DNA of 64,000 bases from Spartobacteria bacterium (GTDB taxonomy: Bacteria; Verrucomicrobiota; Verrucomicrobiia; Chthoniobacterales; UBA10450), in NCBI GenBank assembly GCA_021325495.1, contig JAJPGZ010000014.1, positions 1 through 64,000 on the forward strand. The letters are read 5' to 3'. The notes below the pieces were generated by a model that worked only from the letters and a program-made list of their open reading frames with translations, had not been told where the DNA came from and ran no database searches. Within the stretch, counting starts at the first letter, position 1; each line of letters opens with the position of its first letter. Shown here in pieces: positions 19,001-26,793 of the stretch. Made by a program: the position numbers and the translations under genes.

Positions 19001-19707
19001 CCTGCACGAGCATTGTCAGTTACACGCTCGATTTCGGCGATGGCAGCGCACCGGTCACGCAGAGTTCTTCGTCGTTCAATCATACCTATAACGCCGAGGG
19101 CGATTATCTGGCGCGATTGACCGTCACCGACAGCGCCGATCAAGTGTCTACACCGTCGCAGATCGGAATCTCCGTGCATCCGAACCTCCCGCAGCTGACT
19201 GGGGCGGTATCGCGGAAAGTGCATGGCAGTACTACGTTCGATCTTCCCCTGCGACCGACGGGACAAGCGCCGACAGTTGAATGTCGCAGCGGCGGCGCCA
19301 ACGGCGATTACCAATTGATTTTGGTCTTTGCGGACGGCCTAACGAGTGTGGGAAGCACCTCACTCACCGGCACCGGCACGATCAATAGCGCCATTATCGG
19401 CAGCGATTCGCACCAGTTTATCGTCAATCTCACTGGCGTCACCAACGCGCAGCACGTCGTCCTCTCACTGAGTAACGTGCATGACGCCGCCAATCACGTC
19501 GGCAATATTTCGCAGCCGATCGATATCCTCATCGGCGATACAACTCAGGACGGTGTCGTTAACTCGGCCGACATTGCCAAGACCAAATCGCAATCCGGGC
19601 AGTCGGTCACCATTAATAACTATCTCGAAGACGTGACCGTCGATGGAAATATCAACAGCGCCGATATCGCGCTAACGAAGTCGAAGTCCGGCACTGGCCT
19701 GCCGTAA
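16033..19707 (+). CDS. secreted BNR/Asp-box protein with FnIII, PKD and dockerin-like modules (copy 2)
   Basis: The product has 1224 residues. The domains in order are: signal peptide (about 1-31); a pre-peptidase-like beta domain (about 60-180) with LSWSVNWTPANVDIDIFVLD; an Asp-box propeller (about 190-640; SDDDGQTWT, SRSDDGGVTYG, STNNGITWE, SPDEGVTWQ, YDGGKNW); a fibronectin III domain (about 645-735, ending in YYKVTAVNAVGES); a unique beta segment; a PKD domain (about 960-1050; YTLDFGDGSAPVTQS); the RKVHGS module; and two dockerin-like loops (DTTQDGVVNSADI, DVTVDGNINSADI) ending KSGTGLP. It is probably a large extracellular or cell-surface protein. No word-1 copies occur inside its 3.7 kb. 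Confidence 0.82.
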   Translation: MRTITQISKWRLVTALVIILTSSLFLSEAFAKTKRSSRPRALAQPNAPTATPASGTVDTTTQSLTYADGPTVPNPTGVLGVPNCAAPNSCSDFVLTVNASSLATTKNLSWSVNWTPANVDIDIFVLDQNRNLVANNNSTVDPSVIILPIPADGTVYHLVCSSSVGTAPITGTVSLVTKFPTTSQGGGAPPRYMNYPAAPSQANGDNEPSMGVDWNPNVPGLRQIFGQTRLNTGGVAFFTGDTIQWRTDFDDCSSPAINNWVDTNAPIITGLDPIGFVDHFTTAELGRNTNPPHTPGRVFGLDLAAGTSTAAFSDDDGQTWTPVVAGNYPAGPDHETLCGGPFHAPVPTPPAPAYPNAIYYCSQNGVQNSECSRSDDGGVTYGPGVPIFDPTVCGGGIHGHVKVSPQGTVYVPNSSCGAPVGPNVGSNGVAVSTNNGITWEERNVPNSTGSADPAIGIGQNTVGKPAGQVPNTLYLGWVSGDGHAHVAHSPDEGVTWQDEKDLSSVFGSQNSVFPIVVAGDDNRAAYAWLGTIADSTKKVWHLYIAHTYDGGKNWVVVDATPNDPVQIGNICLLGLGCTGARHLLDFNGIDVDREGRVLVGYTDGCVGCTNDQNTTQSADAHATIARQSGGRRLFAAFDPIEPQPPAAPQILSVVRQNPTSALLSWLEPDNGGSPVTGYNIYRGNFAGLETFIAHVDGELTNKYLDQSAPNTSNWYYKVTAVNAVGESTYCHELNVDGVQPGQTACQLPYIQVQDGAASITPDPTGQFTIQRVNLGEPFMGCGKKGITATLKVNTMDPSSTGTAVVPPVSTYIVYFKIPGSANSTGQPQTMYVSYDNTTNPAGEFDFGWIDPATGSECTTLLTPIDPHPLTGSVAADGTITFNFDFTAPVEFASCKAAATIADEMFIQPELWKPGLEITNIQAKTYQRAGGILSGARVNRATTTGDGTYTTIGNLGCLDIKPRAVLTANPQAGSPPLQVTFSGAASNDANPCTSIVSYTLDFGDGSAPVTQSSSSFNHTYNAEGDYLARLTVTDSADQVSTPSQIGISVHPNLPQLTGAVSRKVHGSTTFDLPLRPTGQAPTVECRSGGANGDYQLILVFADGLTSVGSTSLTGTGTINSAIIGSDSHQFIVNLTGVTNAQHVVLSLSNVHDAANHVGNISQPIDILIGDTTQDGVVNSADIAKTKSQSGQSVTINNYLEDVTVDGNINSADIALTKSKSGTGLP

Positions 19708-19737
19708 GATCGACATCAACTAAGATCGACAATTACA

Positions 19738-19773
19738 ACTGCCGCGCTGACCTACCGAGATTAGCGCGGCAGT
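19738..19773 (+). terminator. terminator after BNR copy 2
   Basis: The arms ACTGCCGCGCT (19738-19748) and AGCGCGGCAGT (19763-19773) form a perfect 11-bp stem followed by TTCGTATTT. It is preceded by a tandem pair of word 1 (19706-19715 and 19722-19731). A near-identical hairpin follows copy 3. Confidence 0.8.
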
Positions 19774-19853
19774 TTCGTATTTATTAATTGCGCTCATGAG
19801 GCAGCCATCTCGGCCGCCATTTCCGAATCGTAATCACGAACGGAAAAACCGAC

Positions 19854-22800
19854 ATGAAAAAAACAAATGATTCCAACCGCGCGGGGCTTTCTCCGCGTAT
19901 TTTACCCGCGCTTCTTCTTTGCTCGCTTGGCGTTTCTCTTGCGTTCGTCAGCCTGAACGCGCGACCGTTAACAAAGTTCCGCGCAGCCAAACTGACCGCG
20001 ACGGCGCCCGCCAGCCAGACCCCCAGTGGTGCTGAAGCAACTACGGCGACCAGCCCGGGTATGCCGCGCTATTACAACTACGCTCCGCCGCCGGGAATCG
20101 GTGAGAGCTCTGGCGAACCGTCGATCGGTTTCAATCCCAAGAGCGGAAAAGTCATGTACCTCTCAAACGTGCAAACGTTACAGGCCACTTTGCCGGAGGA
20201 CATCACGCCGCTCGGTTCTGTGCCGAGCGCCTGCAATGCGGATTGGCTCAATGTTTCTTTCACCGCGACCGGCATCCGCTCAGTCGATCCGATTTTGTTT
20301 ACCGATCAGTTAACGGGTCGCACGTTCGTGTCGCAGTTGAACACTGTGACACAAACGAACCCGGTGCTGATCGGCCTAAACAGTTTAATGGCGTACACTG
20401 ACGACGACGGAGCGAACTGGACGCCGGCCCAGATCAACCCGCCGGACGGTAGCAACGACCATCAAACTGTGGGTGCCGGCCCTTATCCGGTAGCGCTTCC
20501 CTTGGGCAATCCAGTTAACAAAGGTAGCGCGGTCTATTATTGTGGTCAGGCAGGTTATGTTTACGCCATCACGGGCATCGCCTACTGCTCACGCAGCGAT
20601 GACGGGGGATTGAACTTCGGCAAGTCTGTGCCGATTTATGAAAACGCGGCGGGCACTTGCGTGCAATCGATTCATGGCCACGTCAAAGTCGCTCCGGACG
20701 GGACGGTTTACGTTCCGAATGCGCAGTGCGGTGGAGGCCAGGCCGTAGCTGTTTCTACCGACGCGGGCACGACGTGGACCGTTCATACCGTTCCCGGAAG
20801 CCAAACCGGCTCAGTTGATCCTCAGGTCGCGATCGCATCGGACAACACCGTCTATTTCGCGTTCTCCGGGCCGAAAGTAGGCGAGCCGTCGTCGGACCAT
20901 CACATGTTTGTCGCGGTGTCACATGACCACGGCCAGACTTGGAGCACGCCGGTCGATGTCGGCGCGAGTCTTGGGATTAAAAATGCAGTTTTCCCAGCAG
21001 CCGTAGCGGGAGATCCGACTCGTGCTGCGGTGGGTTTCCTCGGCACTACCACTGGCGGCAACCATCAGGATGCCAACTTTACCGGTACTTGGTACGGCTT
21101 TGTTGCGCACACCTACGACGGCGGTCAAACATGGACGACCGTAAACGCGACGCCTAACAAACCGGTGCAGCGCAACGCGTGCATTTGGAATGGCGGCGGC
21201 GCTAATGTCTGCCGCAATCTGCTCGATTTCACCGACGCGACTATCGACGACAAAGGCCGCATGCTGTTTGCCTTTGCCGATGGCTGCATTGATGAATGCG
21301 AGACGGGCGGCGCAAATTCGTACAGCGCAAAAGCTACGATTGCCCGTCAATCCGGTGGCAAAGGAGTTTTCGCGCAGTTTGATCCGGTTGAGCCGGCGCT
21401 GCCAACGCGCGCGTGTCTGTCGGCATGCCGCGACGATAAAGCTTCCTACCTTCAGTGGACCGCTCCCGACAACGGTGGATCTGACATCACCGCCTATTAT
21501 ATCTATCGCAATACCGGCGGCGCCGACACTTTTGTCGGTCAGGTGCCGGGTACAGCCACATCGTTTAATGACCGCAGCGTCGATCCGGCAGTTGCTAACT
21601 ATACCTACAAGATTGTCGCCGTTAATGCGCTGGGCGCCGGCCCTGAAAGTAATAGTGTCACGTTGCCAGTCGGAATATGTCTGAAGGCTTCCGACAATTG
21701 CGCCACTCCAGGCGTAACGAAAGTCGTCGACCCCGCCGCTGACGAAACCGACGGGCAGGCGGCTCACGACATCACATCGGTCTCTATGTCTGAGCCGATC
21801 ACAAATCCCACCACCGGCGCCGCCAGCAATGTCGTGTTTAGCCTCAAGGTCGCCAGCTTCCGAGACGCTGCCGGAAACTTCACCGTTCCGCCCGGCTTCC
21901 GTTGGTCAATTCGCTTCGGCGTCATCAAGAACGGAGTCGTTCTCACTGCGCCGAGTTCCGGAATTCCTAATGACACCTCGGTTTCCGATTACTTCGTTGC
22001 GGTCGCGTCCGACGGCACGGGTCCCGGCGGTGGCAATCGGTTTGAATGGGGCGTAACCAGTACTCCGAACAACACCGCGCGCGTTTTCACCGTCAAAGGT
22101 GATATCGATCCTTCGAGCAGTATCGCGCCTGATGGCACGATAACGTTGGTCGTACCCAAATCCATCATTCAAAATCCCAACCCCGGCGACAGCATTTCCA
22201 TCACGCTCGCCAGCGTGCGGGGCGCATTGCCGAGCGGAACGAATGAAACCATCTTCGACAGCACCGGCGCCGGCTCCTATACCTTGCGGGCAAATAATCT
22301 TTGCCTCGCTAACACCGCGCCGGTCGCCGTTCTCACCGCCGATGTTAATCAAGGCGGCTCACCCCTCACGGTGAACTTCAACGCCAGCGGCTCCTCCGAT
22401 CCTGATTCGATCGACACCGTCGCCAGCTATACCTTCAATTTCGGCGATGGCGGCGACGACGTCACTCAACCCACGCCGACGATCACGCATACGTTTAACA
22501 ACCCGAGCCAATACATCGTCCGCCTCGTCGTGACCGACTCACGCGGTAAGCAGAGCGGGAACACTGCGCAGCTCATCGTCAACGTCGCCCCGCCCGTGAA
22601 TGTTTTCTCACGCAAAACCCACGGATCGGCTGGCCCGTTTGATCTCGCCCTGCCGATCACCGGCACTCCTGGGGTTGAATGTCGCAGCGGCGGCGCTAAC
22701 GGCGACCACGAGCTCGTCTTTGTCTTCGCCAACAATCTAACGAGCGTCGGCGGCGCGAGTGTGACCAGTGGCACCGCCACCGTGAGCTCGGCTGCGATTG

Positions 22801-23114
22801 ATAATGCCGATTCGCGCCTCTACCATGTTCATCTCACCGGCGTCGCGAACGCCCAGCGCGTCACTGTGAATCTCAGTAACGTGCTTGTTTCCGGCGGCAG
22901 CAACATCACCTCACTTCCGGTGACCATGAGCGTGCTCGCCGGCGACACCACGCAGGACGGCGTCGTTAACTCGGCCGACATTGCCAAGACCAAATCCCAA
23001 TCGGGTCAGTCGGTCACGACGAATAACTATCTCACCGACGTGACTGTCGATGGTAACGTCAACAGCGCCGACATTGCCCTGACTAAATCGAAATCAGGCA
23101 CCGGCCTGCCTTAA
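19854..23114 (+). CDS. secreted BNR/Asp-box protein with FnIII, PKD and dockerin-like modules (copy 3)
   Basis: The product has 1086 residues and is a clear paralogue of copy 2 without its N-terminal beta domain. It has a signal/anchor region (about 1-40) and the MPRYYNYAPPPG start also seen as APPRYMNYPAAP in copy 2. An Asp-box propeller follows (SRSDDGGLNFG, STDAGTTWT, SHDHGQTWS, YDGGQTWT), with fibronectin III around 520-605 and a PKD domain around 820-905 (YTFNFGDGGDDVTQ). The C-terminus has FSRKTHGSAGPFDLALPI, VECRSGGANGDHELV and two dockerin-like loops ending KSGTGLP. The shared C-terminal 150 residues across three tandem genes suggest a common anchoring or sorting role. No word-1 copies occur inside; one follows the stop at 23118. 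Confidence 0.82.
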   Translation: MKKTNDSNRAGLSPRILPALLLCSLGVSLAFVSLNARPLTKFRAAKLTATAPASQTPSGAEATTATSPGMPRYYNYAPPPGIGESSGEPSIGFNPKSGKVMYLSNVQTLQATLPEDITPLGSVPSACNADWLNVSFTATGIRSVDPILFTDQLTGRTFVSQLNTVTQTNPVLIGLNSLMAYTDDDGANWTPAQINPPDGSNDHQTVGAGPYPVALPLGNPVNKGSAVYYCGQAGYVYAITGIAYCSRSDDGGLNFGKSVPIYENAAGTCVQSIHGHVKVAPDGTVYVPNAQCGGGQAVAVSTDAGTTWTVHTVPGSQTGSVDPQVAIASDNTVYFAFSGPKVGEPSSDHHMFVAVSHDHGQTWSTPVDVGASLGIKNAVFPAAVAGDPTRAAVGFLGTTTGGNHQDANFTGTWYGFVAHTYDGGQTWTTVNATPNKPVQRNACIWNGGGANVCRNLLDFTDATIDDKGRMLFAFADGCIDECETGGANSYSAKATIARQSGGKGVFAQFDPVEPALPTRACLSACRDDKASYLQWTAPDNGGSDITAYYIYRNTGGADTFVGQVPGTATSFNDRSVDPAVANYTYKIVAVNALGAGPESNSVTLPVGICLKASDNCATPGVTKVVDPAADETDGQAAHDITSVSMSEPITNPTTGAASNVVFSLKVASFRDAAGNFTVPPGFRWSIRFGVIKNGVVLTAPSSGIPNDTSVSDYFVAVASDGTGPGGGNRFEWGVTSTPNNTARVFTVKGDIDPSSSIAPDGTITLVVPKSIIQNPNPGDSISITLASVRGALPSGTNETIFDSTGAGSYTLRANNLCLANTAPVAVLTADVNQGGSPLTVNFNASGSSDPDSIDTVASYTFNFGDGGDDVTQPTPTITHTFNNPSQYIVRLVVTDSRGKQSGNTAQLIVNVAPPVNVFSRKTHGSAGPFDLALPITGTPGVECRSGGANGDHELVFVFANNLTSVGGASVTSGTATVSSAAIDNADSRLYHVHLTGVANAQRVTVNLSNVLVSGGSNITSLPVTMSVLAGDTTQDGVVNSADIAKTKSQSGQSVTTNNYLTDVTVDGNVNSADIALTKSKSGTGLP

Positions 23115-23132
23115 TTAAAGATCGACAATTAC

Positions 23133-23167
23133 AACGCCGCGCTGGTCTGCACGATCAGCGCGGCGTT
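23133..23167 (+). terminator. terminator after BNR copy 3
   Basis: The arms AACGCCGCGCT (23133-23143) and AGCGCGGCGTT (23157-23167) form an 11-bp stem followed by TGTTTTC. It closely matches the hairpin after copy 2, including the upstream word 1 and the spacer ATTACAAC, so gene and terminator were probably duplicated together. Confidence 0.8.
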
Positions 23168-23177
23168 TGTTTTCGCC

Positions 23178-23861
23178 CTAACGACCCATCGGGTTTGTCA
23201 CTTCCGTTCCAGCCGGTGGCGTAAACTCGAATGTCGATCTTGCGATCGCCGCACGCGATTGATTCGAATACGTCGTCACGACGCGATCGCCGTTAGGCTG
23301 AAACATCTCCGTGCGCTCGGCCAGCAGGTCGTCATTCAATCGCAAATTGAATTTCGAAAACATCCGCTGCATCGACCCGCTTCGGGGCGTGAGCTCGAGC
23401 TCGTAATGATTGTCGATCTTCGCCGCCTTAATCTGAAACGTTTTCTCCACATCCTGCAAATTGAGCGCGGTGTTGATCGCCGCGATTACGGAATCGACCG
23501 GCGACCTTTTCCCTAACGAGTAACGCTCGGCCGAATTGAATTGCGGATAATAAATCCAAAGCACCTGACCGTCGCTTACCGTCACGCTCGGGGAATTACC
23601 GCGCACCTCGCGCCGGAATTTATTCGGCGCCTCAAACCAAACCTTACCGCTGCTCACAATCGGCTTTGCCATTAAGTGCAGCGTTTTCTCTTCGCGAAAG
23701 TCCGCCTGCACGTGCGGGGCATTCGTGCGACGCTCGCGGATTCTGCCTAACAATTCCTTGAGCTCGTTTTCGCTCAGAGCGGACCCTAAAGCGTGGCTGG
23801 TCAAGTTGGCCAGCAGCACGATCCCGAGAAAGCGACGAATGCGATTGTCGATCTTATACAT
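23178..23861 (-). CDS. LolA-like outer-membrane lipoprotein carrier
   Basis: The product has 227 residues. The ATG at 23861 lies inside a word-1 copy (AAGATCGACATG). The frame is open further upstream, but that part overlaps the MMPL gene. After a membrane/signal stretch (about 9-28), the LolA fold is recognisable: VQADFREEKTLHLMAKPIVS, SSGKVWFEAPNKFRRE, DGQVLWIYYPQFNSAERY and the late FEFTPPAGTEV. LolA-like proteins carry lipidated cargo across the periplasm. In this operon, behind an MMPL exporter and a lipoprotein, a dedicated carrier for an exported lipid or polyene is more likely than the housekeeping LolA. The region 23833-23861 holds word 1 twice. Confidence 0.85.
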   Translation of the reverse strand: MYKIDNRIRRFLGIVLLANLTSHALGSALSENELKELLGRIRERRTNAPHVQADFREEKTLHLMAKPIVSSGKVWFEAPNKFRREVRGNSPSVTVSDGQVLWIYYPQFNSAERYSLGKRSPVDSVIAAINTALNLQDVEKTFQIKAAKIDNHYELELTPRSGSMQRMFSKFNLRLNDDLLAERTEMFQPNGDRVVTTYSNQSRAAIARSTFEFTPPAGTEVTNPMGR

Positions 23862-23868
23862 GTCGATC

Positions 23869-26364
23869 TTACGGTTCGCTCCAGCGTCGCGGTTTAGCCG
23901 CCGCAATTGCCGGAAGAGTAAAGAAAATCGTCGCGACCAGACTCCAGAAAATTCCGATCGCGCATGCAATCCCAAGTCCGCTGAGCGACGGATTCTTCGC
24001 CAGGCCTAACGAACCGAATCCACTCACCGCCGTTAATCCGGCGAGCAAAACCGGCTTCACCACACCCGCGACATCGTGCTCAATCTCCCGCGCCTTTTGC
24101 CACACCAGGATGACATAAATGCCGTAATCCACGCCTATTGCGAGCACGAGTCGAAACGCGAGCACGTTCAACAGCGTCAGCGGTACATTAAAGATTTTCA
24201 TCGTCGCCAACATCGCACCCACGCCGAACACGAGCGTGAGTTCCTGGATCAACCACAGGCGCCAGTCGCGATACAGCACCGCCAGCAGCGCGGCGTCGAA
24301 CAGCGCCATCAATGCACTGATCATGAGCAATTGATGTTGCGCCCACGGCAATAGGTTCGCCAGCGTGAAACTCCAACCCGAAAGCACAACGGGCACGTCG
24401 TTAGGCGGAAGCTCGCGGCTGAGCATCTCATAGTCGGCATGCGATTGCACCGGCGCATTCGTCGTCACGAAGCCAGTCGTGAGCAACGGATCTTGCGCGA
24501 AATAGCGATCGACCAAAAACCACCAGCTCGACGACTTCGGAAGTTTGTCGCGCCAATGCGGTAAAGGCGTTGCAAGATCGACAATCGATTGCAGATCGTC
24601 GAGCAACTTGAATGCGTTCGCGAACGAATCGCGGCTGAAACCTTCTTCATTGATCGCTTGCGACAGAGCCTCCCGCGTCGTCGCAAAATCAATCGCCCGC
24701 AATCGTTCGCGATTTGTTTGCATCCACGTCGGCGAGGGGACCAACGCCAGCGGCGTGCTGAAGCCTTTGATTTTGCCATCGCGCTGAATCTCCGCCCAGC
24801 GCGCCGATACTTTTTGCCAGTAATCGTGCAACGCTTCCTCGTTAGGCGCGCGCACGATGCCGAGCACTGGTTCCCATCGCGTCGGCATGCTGCTCATGAT
24901 CGCTTTGAGTGCGCGGGCTGCGTTTGAGTTCTTCGGCTCGAGTCCGCGCGTGCTTGAATCGAACGGCACTGGCGGCCGGGGGGAAAATCCGAACAAGCTC
25001 AAGATCGACAATGACAAGATCGACATGGTCAAGATCGGCCGGGGCCGTTGCACTGCGAAACGCACGTAACGTTTTACTAATTCAAAAATCCAATCGTGCC
25101 GCAGCGGTGGTTGTTCTTTCGGTAAAAATAAAAAGAGGATCGTGCACATGAAAAATCCGGCGAAGAGAATGCCGATCGCGATGAGCACACCGAGTTGCGA
25201 AAAGCCGCTCGAACCGCTGAGCACGAGCGCGAGAAATCCAACCGCGGTTGTCAACGCACCGAAAAAAACGGCGCGGCCCAACTTCGCCACCGCGGTCGCG
25301 ATTGCCCCTTGAAAATCTTCGCCGTCGATCCGTGCCTGTTGATAACGGCCGAAAATCAGAATTGCAAAATCGACGCCGAGCCCAACGAGAATCGCGCTAA
25401 ACCCGACGGTCACCATATTGAGTCGGCCGAAAATCAGCAAACCGAGCGCGACCGCGACCAGACAGGAAAGCAGAAGCGCGAATCCCATTCCGAGCAGCGG
25501 AATCCATCGTCGAAATCCCGCAAAGAAAATTGCGCCGACGAGAAGGACTGAGCCGAGCAACGTCGCGACGATGTCGTACCGCATGCTTAATGAGATTTCG
25601 GCGACGTAAGCAGCGCGACCGGTGACGAGCACTTGCAGCGGCCCGCCGTCCCAACCCTCAGCCGCGCGCGCGCGAAACGCGTTCACTTCGCGCATCAGTC
25701 GCTGACATTCGAACGCGCCGACGGAACGCTGGTTCGTGATCGTGAGAAACACTCGCATCGTCCGGTCAGGCGAAGTGAGCGGTTGCTCGTCTTCGATCGC
25801 GCTGTTTTCCGCAAACGGTTTCAACGCCGGCGCGATCACGCCTAACGGATCGAACTCGAGCTGAAATTGCGCTCGTGGTGAGCCGGCCTCGATCTCGCCG
25901 CGGAATCGACGCAGCCGTTCGCGAATTTTTTCCGGCCGCAAGATCGACATCGTACTTTCGAACGCGTTCGGCTCGAGGTTCAGGAGCAGCGGCACCGCCA
26001 TCGCCTGCAAATCGCGGACGCCTTCCGGTGTTTCCATCGGCGAACCCGCGAGCACGCGCTCACACCACGGCTGCTTGCGCAACTTCTCCGCGAACGCGGG
26101 CGCAAACTCATCGAGCTGGTCGACGTCGTTAGGCTGGGATTGCAACGCGAAAGTCAGCTCACGCGTTTGCTCAAAATCGCGGTTGTAAATTTTGAGTCCT
26201 TCGACCGAATCGAACTTCGCCGGCAACATATTGAGCACGTCGCTGTCGAGCGAAATACGGGTGACGAAAATAGTTAGGCAGACGGCCACGAGCGCGATGA
26301 CGCCGAGCCAAAGCCAGCCGCGACGTGTCGTGACGATGTGCGCAACGCGCTCGCTAAAACGCAT
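23869..26364 (-). CDS. MMPL/RND-family lipid exporter
   Basis: The product has 831 residues. The architecture is two repeats of one helix, a periplasmic loop and five or six helices: helix 1 near 17-36; core helices about 265-415 (VGLGVDFAILIFGRYQ, VGFLALVLSGSSGFSQLGVL); a second half starting near 445; core helices about 700-825 (LVLAIGVDYGIYVILVWQ, GFGSLGLAKNPSLSGLGIA). The GVDFAI and GVDYGI segments are the proton-relay helix signatures of MMPL/HpnN-like exporters. Helix 7 begins with SILSLSILSL, encoded by a tandem pair of word 1 (25001-25025). It lies between the lipoprotein and LolA-like genes with 6-7 bp gaps, so this is one operon. Confidence 0.9.
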   Translation of the reverse strand: MRFSERVAHIVTTRRGWLWLGVIALVAVCLTIFVTRISLDSDVLNMLPAKFDSVEGLKIYNRDFEQTRELTFALQSQPNDVDQLDEFAPAFAEKLRKQPWCERVLAGSPMETPEGVRDLQAMAVPLLLNLEPNAFESTMSILRPEKIRERLRRFRGEIEAGSPRAQFQLEFDPLGVIAPALKPFAENSAIEDEQPLTSPDRTMRVFLTITNQRSVGAFECQRLMREVNAFRARAAEGWDGGPLQVLVTGRAAYVAEISLSMRYDIVATLLGSVLLVGAIFFAGFRRWIPLLGMGFALLLSCLVAVALGLLIFGRLNMVTVGFSAILVGLGVDFAILIFGRYQQARIDGEDFQGAIATAVAKLGRAVFFGALTTAVGFLALVLSGSSGFSQLGVLIAIGILFAGFFMCTILFLFLPKEQPPLRHDWIFELVKRYVRFAVQRPRPILTMSILSLSILSLFGFSPRPPVPFDSSTRGLEPKNSNAARALKAIMSSMPTRWEPVLGIVRAPNEEALHDYWQKVSARWAEIQRDGKIKGFSTPLALVPSPTWMQTNRERLRAIDFATTREALSQAINEEGFSRDSFANAFKLLDDLQSIVDLATPLPHWRDKLPKSSSWWFLVDRYFAQDPLLTTGFVTTNAPVQSHADYEMLSRELPPNDVPVVLSGWSFTLANLLPWAQHQLLMISALMALFDAALLAVLYRDWRLWLIQELTLVFGVGAMLATMKIFNVPLTLLNVLAFRLVLAIGVDYGIYVILVWQKAREIEHDVAGVVKPVLLAGLTAVSGFGSLGLAKNPSLSGLGIACAIGIFWSLVATIFFTLPAIAAAKPRRWSEP

Positions 26365-26370
26365 GCGTCC

Positions 26371-26793
26371 CTAAAAGCGAAATTGGAATTTCTCCGCGCC
26401 GACTTCGTGTGAAATCGATTGTCGATCTTGCGCGTGCATGATCACGTCGCGCAAACTCAACCAGCCGCGCAGTTGTTGCGGCGCGTGATCCACGCGACCG
26501 GTCCAACCAAGCCGCGCCATGGGTCCGCTGATATGCGCGAATTGTTCGTCCTGCTGAATCGTCAGCAACGCGAGGCCGGGCCCTTTCGAAAACGTCAGCT
26601 CGAAATCGCCATGCTTTGAGTAACGCACCACGACATCGCCCACGACCGTCGCGTTCCCGTTTCTATATTGCAGCTGGCCGCTGCGCGTCTGCCAATGTTT
26701 GCCGGGCAAAGCGAACTTGTGCGGCATTGAAAACGAACAGCCGGTCAGGCCGAACAATGCAATTGTTAGGCCGAGCAAACACGCGCGACTCAT
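26371..26793 (-). CDS. outer-membrane lipoprotein, DUF3261-like
   Basis: The product has about 140 residues. The ATG at 26793 overlaps the stop of the FAD gene by ATGA. The signal ends with the lipobox LTGC (Cys about residue 18). The mature part has GQLQYRNGNATVVGDVVVRY, FELTFSKGPGLALLTIQQDE and GWTGRVDHAPQQLRGWLSLR, consistent with DUF3261 lipoproteins that accompany MMPL exporters and LolA-like carriers in aryl-polyene clusters. The family assignment is from context and pattern. The frame also runs upstream to 26859, but that stretch belongs to the FAD gene. Confidence 0.65.
   Translation of the reverse strand: MSRACLLGLTIALFGLTGCSFSMPHKFALPGKHWQTRSGQLQYRNGNATVVGDVVVRYSKHGDFELTFSKGPGLALLTIQQDEQFAHISGPMARLGWTGRVDHAPQQLRGWLSLRDVIMHAQDRQSISHEVGAEKFQFRF

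Noticed and set aside
17146-19314. Long minus-strand ORFs opposite the BNR genes
   Set aside because: Shadows of GC-rich coding sequence; Arg- and Ile-rich translations without domains.
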